Assembly: GCF_016859285.1 (NCBI RefSeq)
Contig: NC_053414.1
Location: forward strand, 12,401,517-12,465,516
Reading direction: 5' to 3'
Length of the DNA stretch: 64,000 nucleotides
Source: Xiphias gladius
Lineage: Eukaryota; Chordata; Actinopteri; Istiophoriformes; Xiphiidae
In this document: piece after piece, positions 1 through 15,300 of the stretch
How positions within the stretch are numbered: position 1 is the stretch's first letter
Layout: every line of letters starts with the position of its first letter
Notes under the pieces: generated by a model
Told to the model about the DNA's origin: nothing
Database searches by the model: none
What the model saw: the letters and a program-made list of their open reading frames with translations, nothing else
Program-made: the position numbers and the translations under genes

Positions 1-1290
1 ATGACCTCAGAGGCACTCTGACTCGTGAACAGAACACAAAAGCCTTTGGAGGATCATTTCACACACTACACGTGTATTGTCTCATTTTGTTGATGATGAT
101 AACTAAGTTTGCAATTTTTGGTAATTTTTAGTTACTGCTGATATTTTAAGTCAAGGAGTCTAAGTAAGAGCTCAAATCCATGCTGAGTGTCGCAAAATGT
201 ATGTAATCTATATTCTCTCTAATACAACAAATTGAAGAAATTTATCATGATCTAATTAAATTTCTGCATTTCACCTTTTAATTGATAGTTGTAAGAGGCT
301 GAGTGCTGGGATGCCAGATTTGACCTTGACAGGGAGACACTGATGGAACTGTAGTGAGGCATTTCCTCCTTCATTCACATAGTCCCAACCTTGAAGGCCG
401 CTTCATCCCCTTCTAAAGCAGTGTGTGAAATCACACAGGTCAGAGCATACAACTAACAAAGTGACTAATAAACCACTTGTAAAACCACTTGACCAAAATC
501 AACTTAATACTGAGCAAAGTGTTTAATATTATCCAGAGGAATTGCTGTTCATTGCCTTATTTTTTCAATTTAAATGCACAAGTGGAACAACCCATTTACT
601 CATTAAATGGCCCAGTGCCATGCAGGCAAAAAAAAAAAAGCATTAAGTTCATGTATAATTAAATTCTTATATGCACAGTAATTTTCAAAAGTAAATCTTG
701 AAAGATCAGGGAATGATCAGTTGTCTTATTTTTAAAATTATTTATAAATAATATGAGACCACTAAAGCATACCTATTTACTAGATATATATCACATAATA
801 ATGATTTGTCAAATTTGTAAAACTCGAATAAAATATACAGACAGTGACAAGGTTATTGATTGAGCACAAATCCCAATAAATTAGGTTATATTAGTTTCTG
901 CATGGAATTTTACTCCCCAGTTTTTTTTTTCTTTTAGAAAAGGGGAGAAGGGTGGGTGTTGGCTGGAGGAGCACTTTCACAGGCTTGTCCAATGGTCTAT
1001 CTTAAATTAGCTATGGGGGCAGGAGGCTCCCTCCCTGTGCTGAGAGAAGGAGGAGCCTGCGCCTGTCACTGTCTACTGTTTCATTATTACCTGCACAGTC
1101 CTGCAGCATTCACCACACTTGTGTCTCTGTCTGGCCACACAGAAACAGAGAGAGACAGAGGGGACAGACTCCAAGGCCCAAACAATATCAGAAAGAAGTT
1201 TCCTCTTTGATGCTTTTTCCCCACTTGGGAGAGTAATCTGCCTGCTGCTACTGACTTGTAAAATAATTTGCAAGGCAACTAGCAGTGGAG
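1..1290. other. 5' flank and presumed 5' UTR of frem3
   Basis: Roughly the first 900 bases are AT-rich, with a short poly-A run near 629-639, and hold no gene I can recognise. From about 940 the composition becomes more GC- and purine-rich and runs without an obvious splice acceptor into the frem3 start codon, so 950-1290 is probably core promoter plus 5' UTR. No convincing TATA box was found and the transcription start cannot be fixed from sequence alone. Short open frames here (for example 956-1210) are not conserved proteins that I know. Confidence 0.4.
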
Positions 1291-4200
1291 ATGGCTGGTT
1301 GTCTGCAAAGTTGCCAACTTTGTCAAAAGTGGGCATTTTTGATATGCCTCCTGGTGATGTTTTCTCTTAGCTTCTGTTTTGCCTCAGTAGATGCAGAGCC
1401 ATTTGACCCAGCTCATCTCTATCACCACAGATCTGGACCTAATGAAGACAACATCATCATTGCTAACAATGGGATCAGGGTGCCTTTTGGGAGGTCTGTG
1501 TATCTGGACCCTGTGAAGGACCTGGTTACAGAAGTGCAGCCTGGTGATCGCTGCCACATCACAGTTTTGGACAATGACCCTCTGGCCCAGAAACCTGGGA
1601 TGCTGACCCCTAAAAAGTTCCCCTGTTCATTTGGAGTGGATGAAGTGAAATACACTCATTTTGGATCTCGGAGCCCCAGCAAGGATCGTGTGAAGCTGCA
1701 GCTTCGTTATGACTCCCAAACGGACACGGCTATCATCCCTTTCATGCTGGAAGTGGAGGTGGTTTTCCAGCAACTTGAGATCCTCACCAGGAATATGCCT
1801 CTTAACGTAGAAAAGCTCAATGGTGACAGCAACCCTATTGACAAAAAGGGTCTAGAGTTTTCCTTTGAGGATGGTGTCACACAGTGTAAGATCACCACCC
1901 TGGTCGGCGCTGGAGGTCTTCCCAGGTATGGCACTCTTTTGAATAACCCCACCAATGGCCAAATGGTTGACTGTGATGAGTTTGTGAAACAGGGCATTCG
2001 CTACAAGCACAATGCCAAAACAAATTCACCAAACAGAGACTATATTCCAATGATGGTGGAGCTGAAGGATAATGAAGGCAACACTATAATGCAAGAGCAT
2101 TTCCAAATGATGGTTAGAATCAGAGAGGGTGCAGAAAATACTGCTCCTAAACCCAGCTTTGTAGCCATGATGATGATGGAGGTTGATCAGTTTGTGATGA
2201 CAGCTATTACAAGCGACATGCTGGCTGCTGAAGATGTTGAATCTGACCCAGATGATTTAATCTTCAACATTACTTCACAACTGAGCCCTCAGCAGGGTTA
2301 TATCATCAGCACAGATGATCAGAACCTGCCTATCACCTCCTTCTATCAGAGAGACATCAGAGATCTTAAAATAGCCTATAAACCACCCTCAGAGGACTCA
2401 GACGTAGAGAGGATTTTCCAGCTAGAGTTTGAAATTGTAGACACCGATGGGGCTGTTTCTGATACATTTGCTTTTATGATTGTGGTGAAGCCTATGAATA
2501 CCTTGGCTCCTGTAGCAACCAAAAATACAGGGCAGCTATTGTTTGAAGGGCAGTCCCGAGCGCTCTCCAGCTCCCAGAATTTAGAGATTAGTGATGAGGA
2601 TAACCTAGAAGATGTGAGAATTACTGTTGTTGATGGCTTAAAGCACGGAGACCTTACTGTGCTTGGCACTAGTAGAAAATTCTTTACACCTGCCGATTTA
2701 GATGCCGGCATTGTGGTGTACCAGCATGATGGCAGCGATACCTATAGCGACAACATTATTTTTAGAATGACTGATGGCAGTAATGAAGTGGAGTTTTTGT
2801 TCCCTATTACTATTGCTCCCACTGATGATGAACCCCCTATTATCAATGCTAACACTGGTCTGGTGCTCTTCAAAAATGAAGTCATGCAGATCTCTCCTTT
2901 CATCCTGAGTGCAACAGATATTGATTCAGAAGACTCCACCATAAAGTTTATCTTAGAGGCACCGTACTCCACTGTTGGAGAATTGCTGCTAAGGCAAGTT
3001 GAGCCTCCATCTGACCCATCTCTCTGGAAGTTCAGTGAGACAGATGAGATGTTTGAGCAGGTAGTGACTGAGTGGTTTCAGCAGGATATTCTGGATGGAA
3101 AGCTGTTCTATCGTCACATCGGACCCCATAGCACCACCACTGTGATTGATCAGTTTGTGTTCAGGGTCCAGGATGATAATGACCCTCCTAATCAATCAGG
3201 CGAGCACATGTTCACCATCAAAATACACCCTATTGATGACCTTGCTCCAGAGCTTTTCCCAGGCACCAGCCTTCACATGACAGTCCAGGAGTATGAACTG
3301 ACACACTTCAAGAAGAAATTCTTGTGTTATAGTGATTTAGATTCAGACGACAGGGACCTCAAGTATACCATCACTAAGCCACCAACTGACACAGATGAAA
3401 ACAATCCAGCCCCCTTAGGTGAAATTGTACTGACTGACAGACCTGACACTGTAATTACAGAGTTCACACAGGCCCAAGTTAATCACCACAAAGTATCTTA
3501 CAAGCCTCCAGACCAGGAGCTGGGCATCACTCCAAAAGTGGCTCAGTTCACATTCATTGTGGAAGACACAGCTGGTAACACAGCAGATGGACTATTCACC
3601 ATTTTCCTACAGCCAGTCGACAACAAACCCCCAGTTATCACCAACACAGGGTTCACTGTAATGGAAAGAAGTACATATATCATTACTAGGAACGAACTGC
3701 ATGCCACTGACACAGATACAGATGATGAAAACATCGTCTTTACTGTGACCCAGATTCCTCGGTATGGGCAGCTGCAGTATTTGGGGATTGACATGTCAAA
3801 TGGCAAAACGTTTGTGCTTGAAGACATCGCAAATGGCCGCCTAACTTACATCCATGGGGGAGAAGAATCCCTCAGTGATGTTATCAAGCTTGATGTCAGT
3901 GATGGTTTCCATGAGATTCCCATCACCATTAAGATCACCATCGAGCCCGTTGATGATGAGACCCCCACAATTATGCTCCCAGCCGGCCTACTTGGAGCCT
4001 CCATCGATGTACTGGAGAATGGAGCAACAGAGATTACAAGCAACGTCATTCAGGGCCATGATGAAGACACAGATGACCTAATGCTCACTTTTATTGTAGA
4101 AGAACCCCCCAAGCTGGGTGAAATCCTGGTTAATGGTGCCCCTGCTGAGAGATTCACCCAGGAGGACATCATTAATGGGGTGGTGGTGTATGCTCACACA

Positions 4201-6319
4201 TCCGGTGAAATTGGACCAGTCAAAGAACATGACTCCTTCAACCTTACTCTGTCTGATATGTCAGATCAGTGGGTTGTTGGTGGAAATAAGGTTCAAGGTG
4301 TGACAGTTCACATCACCATACTTCCTGTTGACAGCATTCCACCTATTGTCAGCGTCGGGGAGCAGTTTGTTGTTGTGGAAGGGGAGAAAAATGCCATTAC
4401 TCTGGAACACATCCAAGCTGAAGATATTGACACAGACAATGACGATATCCTCTGCACCATCATCGTCCAACCAACATCTGGTTATGTGGAAAACATCTCC
4501 CCAGCTGCAGGCTCTGAGAAATCTAGGGCAGGGACAGCCATCACTGCCTTTAGTATTAAAGATGTTGCCCTTGGTCATATCTACTACGTCCAAAGCATCC
4601 ACAAAGGTGTTGAACCTGTGGAAGATCGTTACACCTTCCGCTGTTCAGATGGTATTAACTTCTCTGAACGGCACTTCTTCCCTATAGTCATCATTCCAGC
4701 CAATGATGAGAAGCCTGAAATTTTTATTCGTGAGTTTGTCGTAATGGAGGGCATGAGTCTGGTTATTGATACACCAATTCTGAATGCGGCTGATGCTGAC
4801 ATCCCTGGGGATGAGCTGCACTTTGAGATCATCAAAAAACCCAAGCATGGTACAATAGTACAGCAGCTCAGCACTGGCACCATCCCTGTGGATAAATTCA
4901 ACTTGGAACAAATCAAAGAGGCATCCAACATTGTCTATGAACACGATGACTCTGAGACCAAAGAAGACAGCTTTGAAATCAGACTCTCAGATGGGATACA
5001 TAAAGTGGAAAAAACAGTTCTTATCATGGTTATTCCTGTTGATGATGAAACGCCAAGGATGGCTATAAACGATGGCCTTGATGTGGAGATTGGAGAGACA
5101 AAAGTAATTAGCAACAGGGTTTTAAAGGCTACAGATCTTGACTCTGAAGACAAAGACTTAACATATGTTGTGCGATATGGCCCTGGCCAAGGCTATCTCC
5201 AGCGAATCAACAAGTTCGGTGATGTTTTAGGTAACATCACCCTGGGGATGAATTTCACACAGGACGAAATCGACAAACAGCTCATTCAATATGTACACAC
5301 AGGCCAGGAGGGAATCCGTGACCTGCTGAAATTTGATGTCACAGATGGTATCAATCCCCTAATTGACCGTTACTTTTACATCAACATTGGAAGCATCGAC
5401 ATGGTCTTCCCAGATGTTATCAACAAAGGCGTGACTCTCAAGGAAGGAGGGAAAGTCACTCTCACCACTGACCTCCTCAGCACCACTGATATCAACAGTC
5501 CTGATGAATACCTCAGTTTTAGCATCACAAGAGCACCTAGCAGAGGCCACTTAGAGAGCACTGACCACCCAGGCGTTCCCATTTCCACCTTCACACAACT
5601 GCAGCTTGCTGGCAACAAGATCTACTACATCCATACCTCTGATGATGAGATGAAAATGGACAGCTTTGAGTTTGAGGTAACAGATGGTTACAATCCTGTC
5701 TTCCGAACCTTCAGGGTGTCTATCACTGATGTAGATAATAAGAAACCTGTGCTGACTATAAGCAGGTTGGTTGTGGAAGAGGGAGAAACCAAGCTCATCA
5801 CACCATTTGAGTTGACAGCTGAGGATCGGGACACCCCAGACAACCTGTTGCGCTTCATAGTCACCCAGGTGCCAGTGCATGGGCAGCTGCTTTTCAACAA
5901 TACCCAACCAATCACAACCTTTACTAAGCAAGATCTGAATGAAAACCTTATTAGTTATAACCATGACGGCACTGAGACCAATGAAGACAGCTTTTCCTTC
6001 ACACTCACAGATGGCACACATACTGATTTCTACGTCTTTCCTGACACGGTGTATGAGACACACAAACCACAGATGATGACCATTCACATCAACACAGTGG
6101 ACAATGGTGTGCCCCAGATTGTGGTCAATAAGGCTGCAGCATCACTGAAGGTCCTCCAATCTGGCCACCTGGGCTTTGTGATCACCAGCAAGACCCTTAG
6201 ATCAGAGGATCGCGACAGTCCCCACAGGGTCCTGAAATACAGTGTGTCTGAGGCTCCTCTACATGGCTTTATCATGAACACTGCCCTGGGCAATGACAGC
6301 ATCAAAACCTTCACACAAG
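1291..6319 (+). CDS. frem3: frem3 coding exon 1: signal peptide and CSPG repeat array
   Basis: A single 5029-nt exon encodes residues 1-1676. It opens with a hydrophobic core ([17 protein letters not shown]), with likely cleavage near residue 36 before EPFD. The N-terminal region contains several Cys residues. From about residue 285 come tandem CSPG repeats, each showing an acidic D.D.(D/E) stretch, then FTQ.DI..G.I.Y.H and a closing DxFxFxVxDG. I count eleven complete units plus the start of a twelfth, which is finished by exon 2. Many N-x-S/T sequons are present. The exon ends in TTC-ACA-CAA-G before a strong GTAAGC donor at 6320, which leaves phase 1. A giant first exon carrying the CSPG array is also how human FREM2 and FREM3 are built, from memory. 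Confidence 0.95.
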
Positions 6320-9219
6320 GTAAGCTTATGTCACACCATTAAATCTTTCAACTGAGTTTTTAAAATTTAAAGTGCATTAATCAATCTTTTGATATTAACA
6401 CTGGATTAAATTACTATATGTAATATAAAGGAGATGGCTTAAAAAATGCATTTTAGCATTTTTCAGCTCATTGTTTTGGTTTCATGGCCCACAATTTTAT
6501 TGTTTTGGTTTGCTATCATTAACCCCAGCAGCAGAAGGTACCTGTTTTCAGCAAAAAAGCTCTGGTAAACTCACTGTACAATATATTGCTTATATTTGTC
6601 AGCTGGCCAGAAACACGACTCCAGGTGAATGCTAATGTTTCTTTGTATTTGCTGGATGTGTGAATAGGGAATGTTTGCTAATATGTTAGCCACATCAGCT
6701 TTATTAGGTGATAATGTCAATTATTTAATGTGTTTGCAGCAAGTGGCCAAGACAATCGTTTAATTTAACTTAAGGACCATTATCATGCAGCACTGACATG
6801 AAGTGAGAATTGTTTCCGCCATAACAGAAAATTCAGAATTATTGATGAACAAAATAAGATCTTTCTAATTGGTGTAAATGATAATAAATGTTTGACAAAT
6901 AATCATCAGTTGTGGGTGTATATAATAAAGAAGTTAACATACTGTATTAAGAAGCCTTTAATATATAATAAAAGAATAATTTATTGTATGCTTTATTATA
7001 CTAATAATACCAAAAAATAGTGATACTAATATGACTGCAACTAATAATAATCCTCATCATAATATTAACTGTAGATAATATTTCTGTAATAGATATTTCG
7101 AACTGATAAAACGTTTAGAGGTTGCCTAAAACAATCCTGAACGTTTCGTATCGAATGTCCTCTGTGGCCCATAGTATTTTGCAGCCTAAGGGCTGTAAGT
7201 AAAACCTTGTTAAACTGACTTAGTCGTTACAGTTATCCTGCTTAATGTTTTCAGCTACCATTCCATCTCTCCATATTTGTCATACCAACAGCTGATATCA
7301 ATGACATGAAGATCTGTTACGTGCTGTTGGATGGGAGCAACGCCACAAGTGATATCTTCTACTTCTCAGTTGAAGACAACGGTAGGATCCCTTTAAAATT
7401 TCATACTTGTGTGCGCAGACACTAAACTGGGGCCCATTACCAAGGAATCATTTGCCCCAAGGCTTTCCTCAGACTTTATCTGTCTTTTTTAATGGCTTCT
7501 TAAAATTGAAACTTCCTGCTTTCTGTCAATCTCCCAAGTGTTTGCATCACAAAGACTTAAAGCAGTTGGCCATGACTGACACCCAGTATAGAGCCGCCAT
7601 CTCTTTTCGCCCCAGTGGAAAGGGTAGCAGGTTTAAAGGACAGGGGTCAAAGGAGACTTAAGCCAAACACTGACTGTTGGTTGGTAAAAGTGAAAGAGGT
7701 GGGACTACTGCATGCTCTAAACTTTATTGTTAATGAACAATAGGGCCCATTCCCTCAGGGTGCTTGTTAGAGCTTTCAAACGTCCCCTTTCATTATCTGT
7801 TTGAAGTGAAACTGTGAAATGTGTAAAGGTATGCATAATAAGGTTTTCAATTTATACTTTCATGTTGGATTCAGTCTCACAAAAACAAAAAACACATTTC
7901 AGTTTGGCTTGATAAATATCATTGCTTGCCATTGTGCGAAAACTGAAAACAAACAATATTTTGTGAATGGTATGATTTAAAGAATACTAGGTATCTCTGC
8001 AAAACCCATTCAGCTATTTGAGTAAGAGATAAAATTGAAGAGATTAATATTTTTAGTCTATTTTCCGTTTTATAAGTTATCAACATCCATAAGGATCCTC
8101 TATATTTCAAATTAGATCTTTACATTTCCTTTCTTTCCTTTGTCAGCTTACTTGGGCACTCCACAGTTACACTTTGGTTTTCAATAACTCTGTGTTTTTA
8201 CTGAAGATTATACTTCCTTATGGCCTGCCATCATATGAGCCTTGATTTAAAAACATTATCAATATCTACAGGTATAACATGACAATCTGATGATCTTCTC
8301 ATTTTAAAATGTCCGAGAACATGCTCTTATCCGGTTTAACCTTAAGTATTCTCTTAAATGAACCAGATATGCATGGTACAGAAATGATGATGAGTCACAG
8401 TATAATGTATAAACTCTGCAGCTTGTCACCTCTGGCTCTTCCATAGATCTACTCTCGAACAGTTTCAAAAATATAGCTAGGTGTCCTTTGCTATTTTAGC
8501 ATCAGCTATAAAATACAACACAAGATATTGAAATACAATCAATGGAGGAGGGAAAGTTTAGTCTATAAAGGTGGACTGAGGGTCATGTTAAAGATAAAAC
8601 CACCATTATCAGAGCCATTGAGAAGGCAGGGCCAGGAAGATGTGAGCTTTTGCCAAATTACTGTCTTTTTGTCAGCAAAGTCACGCCTCATACTAGCCTT
8701 AACGGAACACCTACAAATTAACTCTTTCCCCAGACTGTAAGTGAAGCAGTTGACAATTTATTTTTAATGAGGGTCAGCAGCTCTGACACTGTTTGAAATA
8801 GATAAGCTAGCCATTAATATTCTTTAATTAACTTTTACTGTCCATCAATATTGTTATTAATATTTCTTGACCTTATATTTGTGACCCATTAATCTGCGTT
8901 AAGCAAAGCTGGTTGGCATTTCTGTCTCTAAGTGGAGGTTTAACCACAGGAAGGGAACAAGGGCTTCAACAAGCTCAACAGTCTTTTTCTGTTTGCTTTC
9001 CCACTTTAGTTTAGCTTCCAGCCAACTCAGCTGAATCAGTTGCAGTGGTGCAGGCTGGGACATAAAACAAAACCATGTTTCTGCATGACCACGGTTCACA
9101 TGCGTAGGGCACAGACAGGGCCTTCAGTTCACACCAAAGTATATATGTAATTTTAGCATATGCATACTGTATATCATTCCACATAATAGATAAACTGGTT
9201 ACACACTCAGCCCCGAACT

Positions 9220-9314
<95 letters not shown>

Positions 9315-12300
9315 CCGGAAAAAGATCAAATAACAGATAATAGTGAAATGAGCAAACCAGTGAATCACTAATGTGAAGTGTTGAAGAGGGGATTGCTTGG
9401 GGGGGGGCGCATTATCCTGGACATGTAGGGACATGCAGGTGGAGAACAGCCCATCTGGTCATAAAATGAAGTAGATGAGCTGTTTGTGTGGGAAGCAAAA
9501 CTCTGGGTCAGTAGAGATTTGCACCCAAGATATTCCGTTTAAACTGGCCTCTGTTAACATACTTTTTCATGGTTTTAAAATGTGAATTCACTGAATAGTG
9601 AATAGTGAAAAATGATAAATAGAAATGTTTTAAACCATAAAACGTGATCACAATTCATAATTTCGAAGTTTGGAACCAGTATAATGGCGATTTCTCTGTT
9701 GCTTAGGATTTTTTTGGAAACACATTCTGAAATTGGCCTGTCAAAGAGAGACAGGAATAGAAAAGTAAACTGGTATTAGATACAAACAGAGAGCATTCTT
9801 CCTAAATGAGAGCTGACCACAGTGATTAAATGGGCTGTAAACTTCCTTTGTAAACAGTTGTGTTGTTTTTAAACCCTGAATTAAGTTTAATCAGTGTGTT
9901 TCCTAGACATTGCAATCTAAAACAATTTAGCTAAGTAAGTTGTTGTGTTAAACACAGCTTGAGTGTGACCTCGTGTGAAGACAAACTCCTCAGATGCACT
10001 GATATGGGCAGCAGCTTAAGGGTCTTAGCTGCCTTTAAAAGGTACCTGCCACTACATGTACTGCACTGATGCTTCTTCACAAGTGGGTCAATAATACACA
10101 CACACACACACACACAGAAACACACAAACCAAACACAAATACACAAGTCATTAACATATCCTCGTGGAGTAGTGTATCAGTGTGGCATACCTTCTGCAAA
10201 TGTGTGTATCTGCAGATAAAGGACACTAAGATCTTAATCAGTGACTTTAAGGTGCCATGTGTGAGGCAGGAACAGCTGATATGTGGCCAGGCACAGCTGA
10301 AGTGTGGCTGTCATAATTGTGTAACAAGTGTGTCGTAGTAAGAGGTCAGGAGCAGACATTTAGTTTCACGCTGGGAGTCTCAGTGTAGACCTGCTGGTCA
10401 GTGGTTAAATTCTAAACTTTGGAGACGGGAAAGTTAGCTCTGTCGAGTCAGGACACATCAATCAGTCTCTCACCTCTTTGCAGAAATGTGTCAGAAATGC
10501 ATAAATCATTCACAGCTGAAATAGGCAAATCCGAATCTTCAGGTAAAGTATGACAGAAGCATTTTTCTTTTTTTTTTAGAAAGTGATTTGAGCTGAGGAA
10601 GCCACAATGGAGAATGTGTTGTTCCCTCACAGATTTTTGGGGTTGTGTTCAGCCAAAGAGATTACTAAAGTCCAATTAACTGGGTACTCCCGGTCTGTAC
10701 ACATTTGGAAAACTGCTAAAAGCTAAAATTTACAGTTTTAGATGTTATTAATTTACATTTACAGTATGCTTTGCTACAACTTATCTGTGCAGAGATATCT
10801 CTCCCTAATGCGGATTTGAGAACTTATAAAGTCACTTCCTAGGTTAAATCTGGGCAAGAATTGCAGAAGCATTTTACAGTTTCTTGAGAAGCTTATACAT
10901 GTTGCCCCCAATGACCCACAAAGACCCTTATTTCAGAAGTCCAACAGCCTCGGTGTGAAAGCTGCAGAGAGAGGTGAACAAACAGTGATTAATGGGCTTC
11001 ATTCTCATATACTGCTGGAGAATTTGTTTTTTTGTATCTGTATATACTTTATATATACAGTAGCTTATGAATTCTTGCAGAATAGTTAGAATAACAAACT
11101 TAACCCTCCAGTAATGATGTGGCAGTGACCTCAAACACAAACTGTAGCTCAGCTTGGGTCGTTCTCACTGTCTGCTGGGAATTTCTATGGGAAAAGCAAT
11201 AACCTGTGTGCAAGTGACCAGGTCAGAAACTCCCTACAGCCATTCAACGTGTGGGATACTGAGGCAATAAATACTTGTTTTTACAAGTGGTTACACAGCT
11301 TGAATATATCCTTGTCCATCACGCCCCTTTGAGCCACAGGCTAAGAGCAGAAACCCTGAGTTACTTTCAGACGTGTTGGGAAATCGGTAGGTTTATGTTC
11401 GTTTCTAAATCTCAGGACAGGTGCAATATGTATGTCAGATCTTTAGACTTTAGACTGTATTGGTCTTCAGAAACCCTTCCTTTTCTTGCCTATCTGAGGT
11501 GCAAGATAGTCCTAGATTTCTTTGCAACACTAATCAAACTCTCCTGATTAAGAGATGAGAAGAAAAAATGAACAGAGCCTCTGCATTCAAATAAGTTGAA
11601 TCACTATCTTTGCTTTTTTCAATAGCAACAATATAGTCTTCCAGCTCTGGAGAGGGATCATAGACCCCAGTGGGTTGAGTGTTATGTGATCATTCAGAGC
11701 TAGGAGAGGAATGCACTTCCTTGGAGACTCCAGACTCCAGGGCCACAGACAGAGTAGGGCCTGGAAGTGCATTGGTATCCCGAGCAGACAGGTGTGTACG
11801 TGAGAGGGAACGCTCCAGGGGGATCCCCTTTCAAAGCCTTCCGTCACCCCAATCCCAGCTCTGCAGAAATCCAACCCATTCTCAGATAGCCCGATAACCC
11901 GCAGACTTCCACTGCAGGGGTACCTGCTCTGGAGGACCACTTCCCCATAGGGTGCTATTATACCGAGAAGGAAAAAAATGATTGAAAAAGAGCTACAAAA
12001 TGTGTCCATGATTGTGTGTACTATAGTTAGATTTTGGTCAGTTTTCTTCAATACAGTGGGTGTATTCTGCTGTACCGTAGGACTGTGTGCTGATTGAAAG
12101 AGCCATGTTATACCCCTACTTCCTAACTGTGTTTTGGGATCTTACATATCACCCATGTCAACAGTCACCAGTAGATTTACTGGCTAATGGTGCCACAGTC
12201 GGGGCCCCCTGTGACTAGAAGAAACTGAGGCCTCTCAGTCCCGCTCCAACGCACCCCACTCTCTGTTCTCACTCTCTCTCCTTCCCCTCCACTAAGTACC

Positions 12301-15300
12301 CTTCGGCTATCGCTATTCTTTTTCTTTGGTGTGTTCATCTCTTTACCTCGTTTCAGTTTCTTTCCCCTCTCCTTCCTCTCGGGTTTTTCTCCTATCCCTT
12401 TCAATGAACCGTGGTATTACCTCGTTCTCTGTCTGTATTTTTTCTTTTCGTCCTTTTTCCTTAGTCTCGATTTAAGGTGGTTTGAGGGCTCCTGGGGTTG
12501 GGAGTTACTATGTATGGCTACAGTGTTTATTCTTATCTGTTCTCATAAGGCAAAGCCTTTGCTGCCCCTTGCCAAGCTGCCATTGAGTTACTCAGACTCC
12601 TTTCCTTGTCCTTTTCTTTTTAGCCAAACTAGCAGCGTGGCTCTACCGATGGCAATGTTGCTCTGTCAGTCGGTTCATCACTTTGGTCCAGACCGAAATA
12701 TCTCGACAACTTTTAAATGGATAGCCATTAGAGTTGGTTAAGACATCCATGATGCCCAGGGGACGTAGCCCCCTGATTTTAGTGACCCTCTAGAACCACC
12801 ATGGGGTTGTCATTTGTGGTTTTGAGTGAAATGCATCAACTATTTCTGCAAACATTTGTTTTCCACTAGGATGAACTGTGGTAACATTGATCATCGATTA
12901 ACTTTCTATATGTCCAGTTCTTTGGTTGAGGCTCTTTGGTTAAGGCTCAAGTACTTAAGAAACTGAAGACATCCGCATCAAACTCGGCTGTACTTTGTTA
13001 AGTTCTTATTAGCAGATTTTAGTATGCTAACAGGATTAGCTAAAATGGTGACCATTATAACGTTAACAGCTAAACATCAGCCTGTTAGCATTGTCATTGT
13101 GAGCATGTTAGCATGCTGAAATTTAGACTCTTAGCCCTGTTTTGTTTCTACATAACCATAATTTTGGAGCAGGCTACATGACTTGACATCTGTTTGTGCA
13201 CCATGTTTCAAGATTGGATATTGTCTGTGAAAATCCCTGACCTTTTTTTATGTCCACTTTCTTCTCATCATTATTCATCACTCCAAACATAATAGTTTGG
13301 TGAAAGATAATGATTCTAAGTACTACATTTGTTATTGGATTTCAAAGTGTTGCCATCCTCTGTGTCACCATACCAAGCGTGGCAAGCAAGGGTCGAAGAG
13401 GCTCTCAGGCCCTGTCAAATCATGATTTACAACATCCTCCAGAGCTCACTTCGCTGTCCTGAACCGAAACAGCAATCCGAAGCAGCAATGTGTCAATTTA
13501 TAGCACACGCTGCCACTGTCCGGAAGGAATGATTACAGTTATTAATACATTTAATGCAGCACGCCTAACACGAATTCCTTGAAACACAGAGAGGAAGCTA
13601 AGCAAAGTTTTCACTATTTGAAAAATCTCTTTATTTACTTATAAAAATGTACAAGAATCTAAATAAAGAACAACTAGTAACATCTCCATGATTTAGTAGA
13701 ACATGCTTAATATTTAAATACCAGGCATAGCTGACTGGAACCTCCCCAGTATTTATATCAACAGGATGATTAATGAGGAAATGCAATAACGGCAATGCTT
13801 GTCACTTGATGAAGGTATTCTTAGAAGGTTGCACTTCCTTGCATTACGCTGGTGAACGTCAAAGCCTCACATTGACCTTCCTTTCCAATGATATGTCCGT
13901 CCTGACCCGCTATCACACTGCATCTATGTATGGTGCAGGCAGCACGACTGTGTAAATATGAGCTGACGAAGAATGTACCCTCATCCAAATTATTTTCACC
14001 GTATTACAGCTTATAGTTAACTTTTAGTTCTGTACCAAAAGAACCTATATGTGCCACTTTGTAGGAAGCCACTATGTGACTTTCTGCACTAAAGTAAGTC
14101 AAGCAGCTTTTAATGAGGGTTTGGAGAGGATCCAGTTAGGTCCTAAAACAGAAAAACGTAAACACACTTCCTTAATATTCCTTCCCTGCCCACGTCAGTG
14201 ATTAGCATCAATCACACTGAAGCTAATTTATTAAATAGCTAGTAACAGGGACATTTGGAAATGCGTGCAGTCTATAAAACTTTTCATCCCAGCAGAAATT
14301 ATGATCATTGTCAGTTTGAAAGTCTAATGGAAATGTAAGATGAGCCAGGCAGCTACTGTGTGTATTGGATTTGATGGCCAGTCTAATATAGTATGTGTGT
14401 CATAAAAATTGTAATAAATTCATGTTAGAGCAGCTATTTTGACTTTTATATCTGCAGCTATATTTCTCCGAGGTCTTTAATCTGTCGTTTTCTGCTCTGG
14501 GTAAGGTTAAACCATTTTCATCTCTCACTGGAGAACTATATCAGTGTTACCCTGGGAAGTCTGGCATCCTCACAGACTCATGCCAACTCTGGCCTCAGTG
14601 TCTGACAGCATGTACAATAGAAGTCCGAGAAAGGGAGATTCCCCTCTCTTACACTGGTGTGAACAATGTGGAGGCAGGCAGGGAGGCATGCCATGGTGGT
14701 AGATCTGGCCCACCCAGGCTGTGGCCTGCTGTCCCTCTCAGTTGTTCCTCCCTGAGCGAACAAAGCCTACACAGGGAGCAAGGGGAACTTGGAGGGGGAG
14801 CAGGGGCTGTTGAGTACAGCTGTCACTCTGATCCACATAATATGGCGGTCTGGCGAGAAGGAGGGTTCGGCACAACAGAGACAGACAGATGGACAGACGG
14901 ACAGACAAAGACAGAGAGGGATCTTTGCTTTGAAAATTTTGAGCCCAGCCAGAAATCTGTTGCGCTTGTTTTTCCTCTCTCCGAGGTTATGTTATTATGT
15001 GACTTTGTATCAATTAGCAGTATATGAGAATGAAGGCTGAGAAAGGGCTAGGAAAAAGAGATATGAAACTGGCCTTTTGAACAGTACTGACGGAGGTAAT
15101 GCCGGACAACAGTAATTTCCTGTATTGCTTGTACAGCAAAAGAAAGGCACCTGTTGACCACACAGTGTTGTAAACCCACTGAACAGGACACAGAAAATGG
15201 CAGATGTCACTTATTCAAATCTCCTCTGTGTTTTTGGCTACATTGCGGTGTGAGCTTTTATTTATTTCTGGAAGTTATTTGCCTATTAATGAAAGTAATG

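Noticed and set aside
1285..1290. Open frame of frem3 extends six bases upstream to a start at 1285
   Set aside because: The codon there is GTG, not ATG. The ATG at 1291 has a good context and gives a normal signal peptide.
9011..9434. Cys-Val-rich small open frames
   Set aside because: They are the translation of the CA microsatellite.
11587..12051. 154-codon open frame on the minus strand in frem3 intron 2
   Set aside because: No recognisable domain, no splice partners, and composition like the surrounding intron.
12331..12741. 136-codon open frame on the plus strand
   Set aside because: Reads through a pyrimidine-rich stretch into a dispersed fish repeat; Phe/Leu/Ser-rich product with no family resemblance.
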